Assembly (NCBI GenBank): GCA_900544135.1
Contig: UQTU01000003.1
Location: 150,866 to 214,865 of the forward strand
Origin: an uncultured Collinsella sp.
GTDB lineage: Bacteria; Actinomycetota; Coriobacteriia; Coriobacteriales; Coriobacteriaceae
Length of the DNA: 64,000 bases
Direction: 5' to 3'
The notes under the pieces were generated by a model. That model was not told the origin of the DNA. It saw only the letters and a list, made by a program, of their open reading frames with translations, and did not search any database. Below, piece by piece: positions 25,092 through 33,838 of the stretch. The position numbers were made by a program, and so were the translations under genes. How positions within the stretch are numbered: position 1 is the stretch's first letter; each line of letters begins with the position of its first letter.

Positions 25092-25674
25092 CGGGCTCGA
25101 CCGTCCACGTAATGCTTGCGACCTGGTCGCCCTCGCCAGTCACATGGAAGATGTCTCGCGTGACGCGGGCGACAGTGCCGCTCGTCTTGAGCTTAATCTT
25201 GTCCGTACCATTGGCGATGCCCTGGTAGCCCATGTCGAAGGATGCATTTTTGGAAAGGTCGAGGCCCGCTTCCTGCGTCGCGGCGTGAGCGTCTTGGAGT
25301 GCCTTGTCCGGACCAACCTTAAAATCGATGGAGTTCTGGGCGGTTCCCGTCTTGGCGTCGGCGACGATGCTCCAGGAGTTCTTGGCGCCGATCTTCATGT
25401 TGGTAACGTGGATGCCATAGGCCGAAAGATTGTCGATGGTGGTTGTATTCTCGGAAGGGCCCTGAAGCGTGCCATCGGCCTTGGCGACAAATGGGATGAC
25501 GGTCGGGGCTTTGAACTTGATGTTGTCGATTTGGGTCCTGATAGTCACGTTGGTGGTTCCAGTGCGTCCCTCCGCCAGGGCGGGGGTCGGCGCGGCACCC
25601 ATTGAGAGTGCAAGCATCAGCCCCGCGCCCACGACGAGCGCCCTGGTCCCGCTCAAGTTCCCGGTGATGTCCAT
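25075..25674 (-). CDS. Secreted surface protein, unknown function
   Basis: 199 residues with a signal peptide (cleavage near ALAEG, residue about 35). The mature part alternates beta-type segments (TNVTIRTQIDNIKF, IDFKVGPDK, ASITWTVEPG) and has no cysteine. The final ITWTVEPG block faintly recalls WxL-type surface domains, but the match is too weak to name it. AAAGGAACG precedes ATG 25674. It overlaps the LAXTG gene downstream; the two are probably made together. Confidence 0.7.
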   Translation of the reverse strand: MDITGNLSGTRALVVGAGLMLALSMGAAPTPALAEGRTGTTNVTIRTQIDNIKFKAPTVIPFVAKADGTLQGPSENTTTIDNLSAYGIHVTNMKIGAKNSWSIVADAKTGTAQNSIDFKVGPDKALQDAHAATQEAGLDLSKNASFDMGYQGIANGTDKIKLKTSGTVARVTRDIFHVTGEGDQVASITWTVEPGAHTA

Positions 25675-25762
25675 AATCGTTCCTTTCTATTCGTCACGGA
25701 CCGTTTCCGTGATGGTCAGACGAAAGCGGCGTGGGTGCGCGTTTTCGCAACGGGTGGCAGAT

Positions 25763-26272
25763 CTAGTCTTCGGGCTGCGCAACCCGCACCTTGATGCGCG
25801 TGGGATTGCCATGGGCGTCGTAGGTCTTGGCGTCGAGCGCTTGAATCTCGATATACGCCTCACCTTCTTTGATGTCGCCTGCGGGGCAGGTCTCAACGGT
25901 CTTGCCGGTCTCGACCACGCCCGATTCATAGATGGTCTCGTCGTTTTGGATCACGCGGAAACGCTGGGGAAACTTGTTATCTTGGACGTTTTGCACGTTG
26001 ACGCGCAGCTTGCCGCCTTTTTGTAGCTGGGCGACCGGTGCGACCGAGATCGTCATCATGTTGTTGCGGACGATGGCATCGAGCTCGTCCTGGATTTCCT
26101 GGCGCGACTTACCCTCCGCCGCTGTGACCGAGGCACCTGTCTCGGCGACGGGCTTTGACTGCCAGGCGTATAGGCCGACGGCGATAAGGGCGCAGGCGAT
26201 GGCCAGGCAGACAACGCCGAGCCTTTTTCGATGTTTTGACCCTAGGGGGCTCGACTGCTTCCTTACGCTCAT
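25763..26272 (-). CDS. Membrane-anchored exported protein of the surface cluster
   Basis: 169 residues: a basic cytoplasmic N-terminus (RKQSSPLGSKHRKR), one membrane segment (about 18-38), a helical charged part (SRQEIQDELDAIVRNNMM) and a C-terminal beta-like domain (KLRVNVQNVQDNKFPQRFRV followed by GEAYIEIQAL) of the kind found in Ig-like or fimbrial subunits. The start overlaps the stop of the preceding 98-residue gene by 4 nt. No enzyme motif is seen. Confidence 0.7.
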   Translation of the reverse strand: MSVRKQSSPLGSKHRKRLGVVCLAIACALIAVGLYAWQSKPVAETGASVTAAEGKSRQEIQDELDAIVRNNMMTISVAPVAQLQKGGKLRVNVQNVQDNKFPQRFRVIQNDETIYESGVVETGKTVETCPAGDIKEGEAYIEIQALDAKTYDAHGNPTRIKVRVAQPED

Positions 26273-26565
26273 GCGGCATCCTTAGTGGTATAGACGCGCG
26301 CGAACGTGGACGGATCGGCGCCAAAGAGCATGTGGAGCATGAGGCGTCGCGAGTAGATGAGCTCGTCGAAGTTTGGGTCGAGTTTGATGTCGTGGATGTG
26401 GGCGATGTGGTGGGCGAGTGCCGAAAACGATTCGGGATCGCAAATCACGTCGGTGGTGACGTGATAGACAGCCGCATCGGGAAATGCCTCCTCATCGAAG
26501 GGCAGAAGATATGGGTCATCGTCAACTTCGATGGCGATGCCGTACTGGGGCCAATAATATGCCAT
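26269..26565 (-). CDS. Small conserved-looking protein, unknown function
   Basis: 98 residues from ATG 26565, chosen because GGGAGG lies 5 nt upstream. The segment PQYGIAIEVDDDPYLLPFD looks somewhat like the E-x-D core of DUF559/Vsr-type endonucleases, and VYHVTTDVICDPESFSALA resembles what follows it there, but no catalytic set is complete. It could be a decayed nuclease-like domain or an unrelated cytosolic protein. First gene of the minus-strand surface cluster, overlapping the next gene by ATGA. Confidence 0.5.
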   Translation of the reverse strand: MAYYWPQYGIAIEVDDDPYLLPFDEEAFPDAAVYHVTTDVICDPESFSALAHHIAHIHDIKLDPNFDELIYSRRLMLHMLFGADPSTFARVYTTKDAA

Positions 26566-26910
26566 GGGAACCTCCCTGTTTTTGGGCCAAACCTTCCATT
26601 GGCTTTGGCTGTCGATGCCGACCGTATCAGCCGTAACTTGACCAATTTCTGACCAAATGCTTGACGGATTTACATCGCCGCAGGTGAGAGAGGGTAAAAA
26701 ATATCTCAACTTTTTTCGGGCGCCAATTGTGCGCGTGGCAGCGATGGGAAGGAGCGCGTTAAATAGAGCGCCTGCCGAGAAAACGCTGCCGCTCGCCGAA
26801 TTGCGCAAACGTAAAATTCGCCAATTATGGAGACGGTCTCAGTCACGTCGACGAAACGATGCGGTAACATCTCCCTGCAAACACTGTAGTTAACTAAAGG
26901 GGGAGTTCGC
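26566..26910. other. Intergenic region between divergent genes
   Basis: 345 bp separate the surface cluster (minus) from the flavin dehydrogenase operon (plus). It is more AT-rich than its surroundings and should hold both promoters. Two short palindromes near the dehydrogenase gene, GAGACGGTCTC (26829-26839) and TAGTTAACTA (26886-26895), are possible operator sites. No gene or RNA is evident. Confidence 0.4.
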
Positions 26911-28512
26911 GTGTCTGCAGCCATCAAACCCTTCGGCGACGAGTTCGAAGAATATGGTCGCGATGAATCTCGCACATCGGGCGAGGCGTCGAGCATCTCG
27001 TTTCCGACAACGGTGGACGAAGTCCGCGCCATTCTGCGAAAGCTCCATGCCGAGCATGTTCCGATAACGGTCCAGGGTGCTCGGACCGGTCTGGCTGCCG
27101 GTGCCGTGCCCCACGGCGGCCACATCCTCAACACTTCTCGTATGAATCGCTACCTGGGTCTTCGACGCGACGAGCGAGGCCGTTTTCTGCTGCGCGTGGA
27201 GCCGGGCGTCGTGCTTTCGGAGTTACGCAAGCAGCTGGGCAAGAAGGCATTGCCGACCGCTGGCTGGGATCAGGCATCGCTTGAGGCCTATGAGGAGTTC
27301 CAGGCAGCTCCCGAGCAGTTCTTTCCCACCGATCCCACCGAGGCATCTGCCTGCCTGGGCGGCATGGCGGCATGCAATGCCTCCGGTGCCCGCAGTTACG
27401 CCTACGGCCCCATGCGCCCGCACGTTACGGGGCTTCACGTGGCACTGGCGGACGGCAACCTGCTTGAGCTTCATCGAGGTCAGGCGCACGCTGACGCACG
27501 CCACTTGTCGCTCGTGACAGCGGAAGGCCGCGCGCTCGAGCTGGATTTTCCTGGCTATACCATGCCCAAGACCAAAAACGCGTCGGGTTATTTCGTTGCG
27601 GACGATATGGACGCCATCGACCTCTTTATCGGTGCGTGCGGCACACTCGGCGTCATTACCGAGCTCGAGATCGCCCTGCAGGCGGCACCTTCGGTCGTAT
27701 GGGGCGTGAGCTGCTTTTTCGACAGTGAGGACAAGGCGGTGTCCTTTACCGATTCCGTGCGCCCCGTGCTGTCCCATGCCGCCGCTATTGAGTATTTCGA
27801 TGCCGGCGCCTTGGATATCCTTCGCCGCCAGCGCGAGCAGTCGACCGCGTTTGCCTCGCTGCCGGCGCTCGACGATGAGGCAAAGGTCTGTGTTTACGTG
27901 GAACTCGACTGCGACGACGAGGCTCAAGCGACTGAGGAGCTGTACCACCTGGGATGGGTTTTGGAGCTTGCGGGCGGCCGCGATGACGCGACCTGGGTTG
28001 CGCGTACCGAGGTCGATCGCGAATGCCAGCGGTTCTTCCGCCACGCCGTCCCCGAGAGTGTCAACATGCTCATCGACGAGCGTCGCCGCACCGACCCCAC
28101 CATTACCAAACTGGGGTCGGATATGTCGGTACCCAACGCGCGCCTGGCCGATGTCGTTGCCTTCTATCGCCGCACGCTGGCCGAAAGCGGGCTTGAGTCT
28201 GCCGCCTGGGGACATATCGGCAACAACCATCTGCATGTGAATATCCTGCCGCGCGATGCGCAGGACTACCGTCGCGGTGGCGAGCTGTTTGCCCAGTGGG
28301 CTGCGGAGGTAACGGCTATGGGCGGCGCCGTCTCTGCCGAGCACGGTGTCGGCAAGATCAAAGCGGGCTTTTTGGAGACGATGTACGGCCACGAGGCCAT
28401 GGTCGAATCGGCTCGACTCAAGCTGCAGCTCGATCCTGCCGGGCAGCTGGGTCGTGGCAACCTGTTTTCGGAGAAGCTCTTGGATGAACTCGTCCAGAAA
28501 GGGGGCGCGTGA
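26911..28512 (+). CDS. FAD-binding 2-hydroxyacid (probably lactate) dehydrogenase
   Basis: 533 residues of the GlcD/D-lactate dehydrogenase type: FAD-binding PITVQGARTGLAAGAVP, LGGMAACNASGARSYAYG, and KTKNASGYF plus GTLGVITELEIAL. The C-terminal cap has WGHIGNNHLHVNILP and SAEHGVGKIK. The substrate is a 2-hydroxyacid. GTG 26911 follows GGGGGAG. It is transcribed with EtfB and a ferredoxin-containing EtfA, the layout of the lactate dehydrogenase/Etf complex of Acetobacterium, which drives NAD+ reduction by lactate at the expense of reduced ferredoxin. Glycolate or another acid is possible. Confidence 0.88.
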   Translation: MSAAIKPFGDEFEEYGRDESRTSGEASSISFPTTVDEVRAILRKLHAEHVPITVQGARTGLAAGAVPHGGHILNTSRMNRYLGLRRDERGRFLLRVEPGVVLSELRKQLGKKALPTAGWDQASLEAYEEFQAAPEQFFPTDPTEASACLGGMAACNASGARSYAYGPMRPHVTGLHVALADGNLLELHRGQAHADARHLSLVTAEGRALELDFPGYTMPKTKNASGYFVADDMDAIDLFIGACGTLGVITELEIALQAAPSVVWGVSCFFDSEDKAVSFTDSVRPVLSHAAAIEYFDAGALDILRRQREQSTAFASLPALDDEAKVCVYVELDCDDEAQATEELYHLGWVLELAGGRDDATWVARTEVDRECQRFFRHAVPESVNMLIDERRRTDPTITKLGSDMSVPNARLADVVAFYRRTLAESGLESAAWGHIGNNHLHVNILPRDAQDYRRGGELFAQWAAEVTAMGGAVSAEHGVGKIKAGFLETMYGHEAMVESARLKLQLDPAGQLGRGNLFSEKLLDELVQKGGA

Positions 28513-28514
28513 AG

Positions 28515-29330
28515 ATGAGCGATTTCCATATGGTGGTGTGCGTCAAAGCGGTACCGGGAAGCACCGAGGTCAAGATGGACCCCAAAACCAATACCATCGT
28601 GCGTGATGGCAAGCAGGCGGTCATTAATCCCTTCGATGCAAGTGCCCTCGAATGCGCTCTGGCGCTCAAGGACGACTTTATCGGCTTTGGCATGGATGTG
28701 CGCGTGACGGTGGTGTCGATGGGCATCCCTGCAACCGAATCGCTGCTGCGCGACTGCATTGCCCGCGGCGCCGACGATGCATTGCTGCTCACCGACCGTG
28801 CTTTTGCGGGCGCGGACACGTTGGCGACCACCTATGCTCTCAAATGCGGCATCGAGGCGCTTGACGAGGACTTCGATCTGCTCATCTGCGGCAAGATGGC
28901 GGTGGATGGCGATACCGCCCAGATTGGCCCCGAGCTGGCCGGCGCCTTCGAGATTCCCTGCGTGACCGATGTGAGCTGCGTGCAGAGTGCGGGCTTTACG
29001 ACGTGCGGTGCGCTTTCGCTCGTTCACGGTTGCGATGCCGGCGAGGAGACGGTCTATCTGAAGATGCCGTGCGCGATGACGACCGCCAAGGAGATCGGCC
29101 AGCTGCGCATGCCGAGCATCGCCGGCATTCGCGCGGCCGAAGATGCGGATGTGCGGGTGGTCTGTGCTGCCGATGTACATGCTGACCCTTCGCGTTGCGG
29201 CCTTACCGGATCGCCGACGCAGGTCGTGCGCTCGTTTGTGCCCGACCGTAACCAAACGTGCGAGGCCATCGAGGGCACGCCGGTCGAGCAGGCAGCAAAG
29301 CTTGCCAAGATTATCGAGGGGATGGCATAG
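28515..29330 (+). CDS. etfB: Electron transfer flavoprotein beta subunit
   Basis: 271 residues with MVVCVKAVPG at the start, NPFDASALECAL, and the AMP/FAD site DGDTAQIGPELA. EtfB shuttles electrons and, in bifurcating Etf, binds the NAD-site FAD. ATG 28515 is preferred over GTG 28509 because GGGGGC is then 8 nt away; the gene starts 2 nt after the dehydrogenase stop. It ends adjacent to etfA. Confidence 0.92.
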   Translation: MSDFHMVVCVKAVPGSTEVKMDPKTNTIVRDGKQAVINPFDASALECALALKDDFIGFGMDVRVTVVSMGIPATESLLRDCIARGADDALLLTDRAFAGADTLATTYALKCGIEALDEDFDLLICGKMAVDGDTAQIGPELAGAFEIPCVTDVSCVQSAGFTTCGALSLVHGCDAGEETVYLKMPCAMTTAKEIGQLRMPSIAGIRAAEDADVRVVCAADVHADPSRCGLTGSPTQVVRSFVPDRNQTCEAIEGTPVEQAAKLAKIIEGMA

Positions 29331-30536
29331 ATGAGCGGACTGATAATCGATAGCGAGGCATGCGTTGGCTGTGGCCGCTGCGTTCGCGCCTGTGCCTCGG
29401 GTGGCATTGTGGTGGAGGGCGAGCGCCCCAACCGCTGCGCCCATGTGACCGACGGCTGCATCTTGTGCGGCGGGTGCGTCGACGCCTGTCCCGTCAACGC
29501 CATTTCGATCGAGCGCGACGAGGCCGCCGGCGCGGTTGACCTCGATGCGTATCGAGACATTTGGGTATTCGTTCAGACCGACGAGCACGATGACGTGGCC
29601 CCGGTGGCCTACGAGCTCATGGGCAAGGGCCGCGAGCTTGCCGATGCACGCGGCTGTCGCCTGGTGGCGCTGGTCGGCATGGGCCCCGAGGGCTCGCTCG
29701 GGGACCTGGAGCATCTGGTTTGCGCCGGTGCGGACGAGGTCGCGGTTTGCCGCGACGAGCGACTGCGCCAAAACGATGCGGAGGTCTATGCTCGCTTGAT
29801 TTGCGATTTGGTGGCCGAGCGCAGGCCCGAGGCCATTCTGTACGGCGCGACCGCCTTTGGCCGTGAGCTGGCGCCAGGTGTGGCCGTTCGCTTGCGGACG
29901 GGCCTTACGGCCGACTGCACCGTGCTTTCGATGGATACGGAGACGGGCCTGCTGCAACAGACGCGTCCGGCGTTTGGCGGCAACTTGATGGCCACCATTA
30001 TCTGCCCCAACCACCGTCCCCAGATGGCAACGGTGCGCCCCGGCATCTTTAAGGCGCCCGACTTTGACTATAGCCGCTCCGGAACGATTACCCAGGTATT
30101 ACTTGCGGAAGACGCCAAGGCTCGTGTCGAGATTTCGATTCCCGCCGAGGAATGGGGCCAGCAGGCTTCGATTGCCGATGCCGAGCGTCTAGTTGTTGTG
30201 GGTCGCGGTATTGGCTCCAAGAAAAACCTACCCTTGATGCGAAAGCTCGCCGAAGCCCTGGGTGCCGAGCTTGGTTGCACGCGTCCCGTTGTAGAGGCAG
30301 GCTGGTTGGAGTATCGCCACCAGATCGGTCAGACCGGCGTGTCGGTTTCGCCCAAGCTCCTTGTGAGTATTGGCGTTTCGGGTGCCATCCAGCATCTTGC
30401 CGGCATCGGCGGCGCGGAGTGCATCATCGCTGTCAACGAGGACTCGGATGCTCCCATCTTCGGCGCTGCGCAGTACAAAGTTGTCGGCGACGCCGTCGAA
30501 GTCGTCGAGGAGCTTCTGGCCCAACTCGAGCACTAG
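29331..30536 (+). CDS. etfA: Electron transfer flavoprotein alpha subunit with N-terminal ferredoxin domain
   Basis: 401 residues. An added N-terminal domain carries two 4Fe-4S motifs (CVGCGRCVRAC and CILCGGCVDAC), followed by the EtfA domain with GRELAPGVAVRL and the FAD-binding tail AGWLEYRHQIGQTG, SIGVSGAIQHLAGI, NEDSDAPIF. The ferredoxin module marks Etf that exchanges electrons with reduced ferredoxin, as in LctC-type complexes. It is last in the operon and its stop overlaps the convergent HD gene by 4 nt, with no room for a separate terminator. Confidence 0.93.
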   Translation: MSGLIIDSEACVGCGRCVRACASGGIVVEGERPNRCAHVTDGCILCGGCVDACPVNAISIERDEAAGAVDLDAYRDIWVFVQTDEHDDVAPVAYELMGKGRELADARGCRLVALVGMGPEGSLGDLEHLVCAGADEVAVCRDERLRQNDAEVYARLICDLVAERRPEAILYGATAFGRELAPGVAVRLRTGLTADCTVLSMDTETGLLQQTRPAFGGNLMATIICPNHRPQMATVRPGIFKAPDFDYSRSGTITQVLLAEDAKARVEISIPAEEWGQQASIADAERLVVVGRGIGSKKNLPLMRKLAEALGAELGCTRPVVEAGWLEYRHQIGQTGVSVSPKLLVSIGVSGAIQHLAGIGGAECIIAVNEDSDAPIFGAAQYKVVGDAVEVVEELLAQLEH

Positions 30537-31345
30537 GCGCCGGCCAGCCAGGCTCGCATCTCGTTCTTTAAGCGCTTCCAGGTCGCTTGCGTGGCGGGAT
30601 CGGTAAAGGGGCGCAAAATGCCAAAGGGTGCGTCGAGCAGGCGGTAGATATCGCCCTGCTCGCGCGCCAGCGCGCGGCTTGCCGGATAGACGAGCTCAAA
30701 CATAAAACAGATAAGCCCCACCAAGTAGTCCGCGGGCTCATCGCGCTCATCGCGTGCGACGCACCGGCGCTCGTCAAAGGCGGTAAGCGCCGGTATCGAG
30801 AACCGGCTGGCGAGAAATGTGTCCTCATCAACCTTGAGGATGGTGTCGACGGTACTGTCGGCGATGGTGCGCATGATGTCGATCTTGTCGCCATCGCGCA
30901 CAATATCGCAGAAGCGCCGCGTGCGCTCGTCGAGCTGAGCGGGTAGACGGAAATCGCTGTGATAGGCAATGCTCGCTCGAATGAGTTCGTCTTCTACCGG
31001 ATCGTCGATAAAGTCGCGGATACTTGTTGCCGCGGGCGCATCTGCAGGTGTTTCGCCAAAGAGGACCTCGACGCCCAACGCCGCATGGCTCACGCTTTCG
31101 GCATCCTTAAACGTATCCCAGCGTCGCAGCTGCTCAAAGCGGCCCATATCGTGCAACAGCCCACAAAACCACGCCAGGTCAATGTCCTGCGGTGACCAGC
31201 CCTGTTCGCGTGCCACGGCATCGCATGCCTCGGCAACGTGGTACGTATGCTCGATTTTGACCGCGATACGCGGATTGGCGGCGTCGTAGGCATCGGTGTA
31301 GGTCTTGAAGGCCGCGGCCGCCCGCGTTCGATCGATAGCTGTCAT
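30533..31345 (-). CDS. HD-domain phosphohydrolase
   Basis: 270 residues. The HD metal site is formed by KIEHTYHVAEAC, LLHDMGRFEQL and IAYHSDF, with a later Asp in VRDGDKIDIM. Such proteins hydrolyse nucleotides or related phosphate esters; the substrate is not predictable. GGAAG precedes ATG 31345. It is a single gene converging on and overlapping etfA. Confidence 0.85.
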   Translation of the reverse strand: MTAIDRTRAAAAFKTYTDAYDAANPRIAVKIEHTYHVAEACDAVAREQGWSPQDIDLAWFCGLLHDMGRFEQLRRWDTFKDAESVSHAALGVEVLFGETPADAPAATSIRDFIDDPVEDELIRASIAYHSDFRLPAQLDERTRRFCDIVRDGDKIDIMRTIADSTVDTILKVDEDTFLASRFSIPALTAFDERRCVARDERDEPADYLVGLICFMFELVYPASRALAREQGDIYRLLDAPFGILRPFTDPATQATWKRLKNEMRAWLAGA

Positions 31346-31482
31346 AATGACTTCCTAAAAAGTTGTGTCTTTCTGTGTCTTTCGATTCGGTGGCAATTGT
31401 AGGTGAACTCGGTTGCCATCGGGCGATGGTTCTGCCGCGTCGTTGAATGCGGCTCGGAAATCTTGTCGGGACGAGGAACGCT

Positions 31483-32178
31483 ATGATGCTCAAAATCGTT
31501 AAAACCGTCTGGCCGGTGATGCTTACCTATGTTGCGATCGGCGCGCCGTGCGGAATGATTATGGCGCAGACGGGGATGGAGCCCTGGATGGTTTTTGCTT
31601 TGAGCAGCACGTTCGTGACGGGTAGCGGACAATTCATGGTCTGCAACCTGTGGCTGGCGGGTGTGCCTGCGGCATCGATCGTCGCGAGTGTCGCCGCAAT
31701 CTCCTCGCGCTTTGCGCTGTACTCGGCATCGATCGCGCCACATCTGTCGGGCGCCTCAAAGCGTCAGACGCTGGCGGTCGCCGCGACGCTCACCGAGGAG
31801 GCGTATGGCATCTCGCTTGCCAAGTTGGTTGAGGGAAAGGACTGGGGTCCGCGCGAGTCCTTTGTGCTCAACGTGGTCCTCATCGCAACGTGGGGCGTTT
31901 CGTGTACGACGGGCGCCATCGTCGGCGCCGTTGTCGATGTTCCCACCGCTCTTGCAGGTTTTGTCTGCACATCGCTCTTTATCTGCCTACTCTTTTCGCA
32001 GCGACTGTCGCGCGGCAATGTCGTAGCTGCCGGTTTGGCTGCGGTGTCCGTTGCTATATGCAAGTTCTTGGGGTGGACGAATATCGCCGTGCCGGCAAGT
32101 GTGCTCGTCGGCGTTGTCACGGCACTCGCGTGCGATGTCCTCGCCGAAGGAAGGGGCGCTCGCGATGCCCGTTCATGA
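31483..32178 (+). CDS. azlC: AzlC branched-chain amino acid exporter, large subunit
   Basis: 231 residues, mostly membrane-spanning. The typical AzlC blocks are present: GSGQFMVCNLWLAG near the start of the second helix pair, and AATLTEEAYGISL. With AzlD it exports branched-chain amino acids and analogues. ATG 31483 follows ACGAGGA; the frame extends upstream but without a ribosome-binding site. It overlaps azlD by 14 nt. Confidence 0.9.
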   Translation: MMLKIVKTVWPVMLTYVAIGAPCGMIMAQTGMEPWMVFALSSTFVTGSGQFMVCNLWLAGVPAASIVASVAAISSRFALYSASIAPHLSGASKRQTLAVAATLTEEAYGISLAKLVEGKDWGPRESFVLNVVLIATWGVSCTTGAIVGAVVDVPTALAGFVCTSLFICLLFSQRLSRGNVVAAGLAAVSVAICKFLGWTNIAVPASVLVGVVTALACDVLAEGRGARDARS

Positions 32179-32488
32179 GTTTTTGGTCCTGTGGCTGTCG
32201 TCTTGGGCGGTCATCGCGTTTTTCCGCATTGCCCCGGCGTTTGCCTTGCGTGGGAGAACGCTGTCACCCCGCGTTACCGAGGCCTTGGGTTATATTCCGC
32301 CTGCCGCCTTTGCGGCATTGGTCGCTAACGATTTGATAAGCCCTGGCGCTTTCGACGCCGGCTTGTGGCAGGACTTGATTCCCTGGATTGCGGCTGCCGG
32401 TGTTGTGGCGGTGGCAATTAAGACAAAGTCGATGTTGTGGTGCTGCGTCTCGGGTATCGTGCTCTATATCGTTTTGAGCCTCATATAA
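32165..32488 (+). CDS. azlD: AzlD small subunit of branched-chain amino acid exporter
   Basis: 107 residues with three to four membrane segments and the AzlD-type pattern FFRIAPAFALRGR, PPAAFAALVANDLI, and a hydrophobic C-terminus. GGAAGG lies upstream of ATG 32165, inside the end of azlC, so the two subunits are translationally coupled. Confidence 0.88.
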   Translation: MPVHEFLVLWLSSWAVIAFFRIAPAFALRGRTLSPRVTEALGYIPPAAFAALVANDLISPGAFDAGLWQDLIPWIAAAGVVAVAIKTKSMLWCCVSGIVLYIVLSLI

Positions 32489-32629
32489 GAGCAGGGCACG
32501 TTTGGCGTTCCGGCCAACGAATCCAATTTCTCACCGAGCCGGTCTGCTTCTTCTGGTACCATGATCAAACTTTACTGTAGCAAAGCGTGACGTGGGCTTT
32601 TGTTCCGCGTCGGCGGAAATGGGGGTTTC

Positions 32630-33652
32630 ATGGCACAGGGAGCGGCCGCCAACGAGCAAAAGAAATTCAAAGTACCGCGCATCCCGGGTGACATCATGAT
32701 CTACCCGATGATCGTCGGCCTTTTGCTCAATACCTTCTGCCCGCAGGTCTTTGAGATCGGCGGCTTCTTCACGGCTGCCTGCCGCGGCGGCTCCAACACC
32801 ATCGTCGCCGCGATCCTGCTGTTTGTGGGCGCCGGCATCAGCTTTAAGTCCACACCGGGTGCCATCAAGACCGGCATCGTCGTACTGATCCCCAAGCTTG
32901 TTGTTGCGGCCGCCCTTGGCTTGGGTGTGGCATATTTCTTTAACGACAACTTCCTGGGCCTGAGCTCCGTGTCTATCATCGGCGGTATCACGTTTTGCAA
33001 CATGGCGCTCTATACGGGTATCATGGGCGAGTTCGGCGATGAGTCCGAGCAGGGCGCCGTCGGTATCCTGTTCTTTACGGCCGGCCCCGCCGTCACGATG
33101 ATCATCCTCGGTGTCTCGGGGCTCGCCAACATCCCCGTCGGCACCATCATCGGATCCATCCTGCCACTTGTTATCGGTATGGTCCTGGGCAACTTGTTCC
33201 CGTTTGTCAAGAACCTGCTGGTCCCCGGCGCCAATCCCGCGATCGCTGTCATCGGTTTTCAGCTCGGTGCGTCCATGAGCCTTTCGAGCTTTATCACCGG
33301 CGGCATCTCGGGCATCCTGCTGGGCCTCATCACGCTCTTTATCGTCGGCCCCATCACCTTTGCGTTCGAGCGCCTGTGCGGTGGTAACGGCAAGGCGGCC
33401 GTTGCCTGCTCCACTATCGCCGGCACGGCTATGACCACGCCGGTCGCCCTCGCCGAGGTCGCTCCGCGCTATGCCGAGCTTGCGCCCACCGCGTATGCGC
33501 AGATCGCCACCGCCGTCATCATCACGGCAATCATGGCCCCGATTCTGACCGGCTGGATCGACAAGAAGTTCTGCCAGGGCAAGGAGGACCTGTCGGTCGA
33601 AGGCGTTGAGGCCATCGAAAAAGCCGTCGCGACCGACATCGATGGCGAGTAG
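32630..33652 (+). CDS. kdgT: KdgT-like 2-keto-3-deoxygluconate permease
   Basis: 340 residues with about ten membrane segments. KVPRIPGDIMIYPMIVGLLLNTF at the start and the later FVGAGISFK and CSTIAGTAMTTPVALAEVAP are characteristic of the KDGT family, which imports 2-keto-3-deoxygluconate with protons. ATG 32630 is preceded by GGGGG; an earlier ATG-like start at 32600 has weaker support. No pectin or KDG catabolic genes are nearby, so the substrate could be a related keto-acid. Confidence 0.88.
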   Translation: MAQGAAANEQKKFKVPRIPGDIMIYPMIVGLLLNTFCPQVFEIGGFFTAACRGGSNTIVAAILLFVGAGISFKSTPGAIKTGIVVLIPKLVVAAALGLGVAYFFNDNFLGLSSVSIIGGITFCNMALYTGIMGEFGDESEQGAVGILFFTAGPAVTMIILGVSGLANIPVGTIIGSILPLVIGMVLGNLFPFVKNLLVPGANPAIAVIGFQLGASMSLSSFITGGISGILLGLITLFIVGPITFAFERLCGGNGKAAVACSTIAGTAMTTPVALAEVAPRYAELAPTAYAQIATAVIITAIMAPILTGWIDKKFCQGKEDLSVEGVEAIEKAVATDIDGE

Positions 33653-33696
33653 CAATAGCACTCATCAATGATTCCGGCGTGCAATTCGCGCCGTTC

Positions 33697-33740
33697 GAGC
33701 GCCCGAACGAAAGCTGTTTTGCAGTGACGGTCGGGCGCTC
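33697..33740 (+). terminator. Terminator after kdgT
   Basis: GAGCGCCCGA (33697-33706) and TCGGGCGCTC (33731-33740) form a perfect stem with a long loop; the T-rich tail is weak. Confidence 0.5.
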
Positions 33741-33838
33741 TGCTATTATCCCCATTGCCCCTGCGGAATAGGGGCGTTTATTGCCCAGACACGAATCGGG
33801 CGATTCTGGCCACTTGGATATTGAAGGGATGGCGTCTA

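Noticed and set aside
26566..26808. Upstream extension of the 98-residue protein
   Set aside because: The extra 81 codons lack conserved features and a usable ribosome-binding site; GGGAGG precedes the internal ATG.
28266..30014. A 582-codon minus-strand open frame
   Set aside because: Antisense to the dehydrogenase/etf genes, whose plus-strand products are clear.
33755..33838. Possible riboswitch or tRNA-like leader before the diguanylate cyclase
   Set aside because: The short GC-rich repeats form no recognisable cyclic di-GMP aptamer or tRNA fold.
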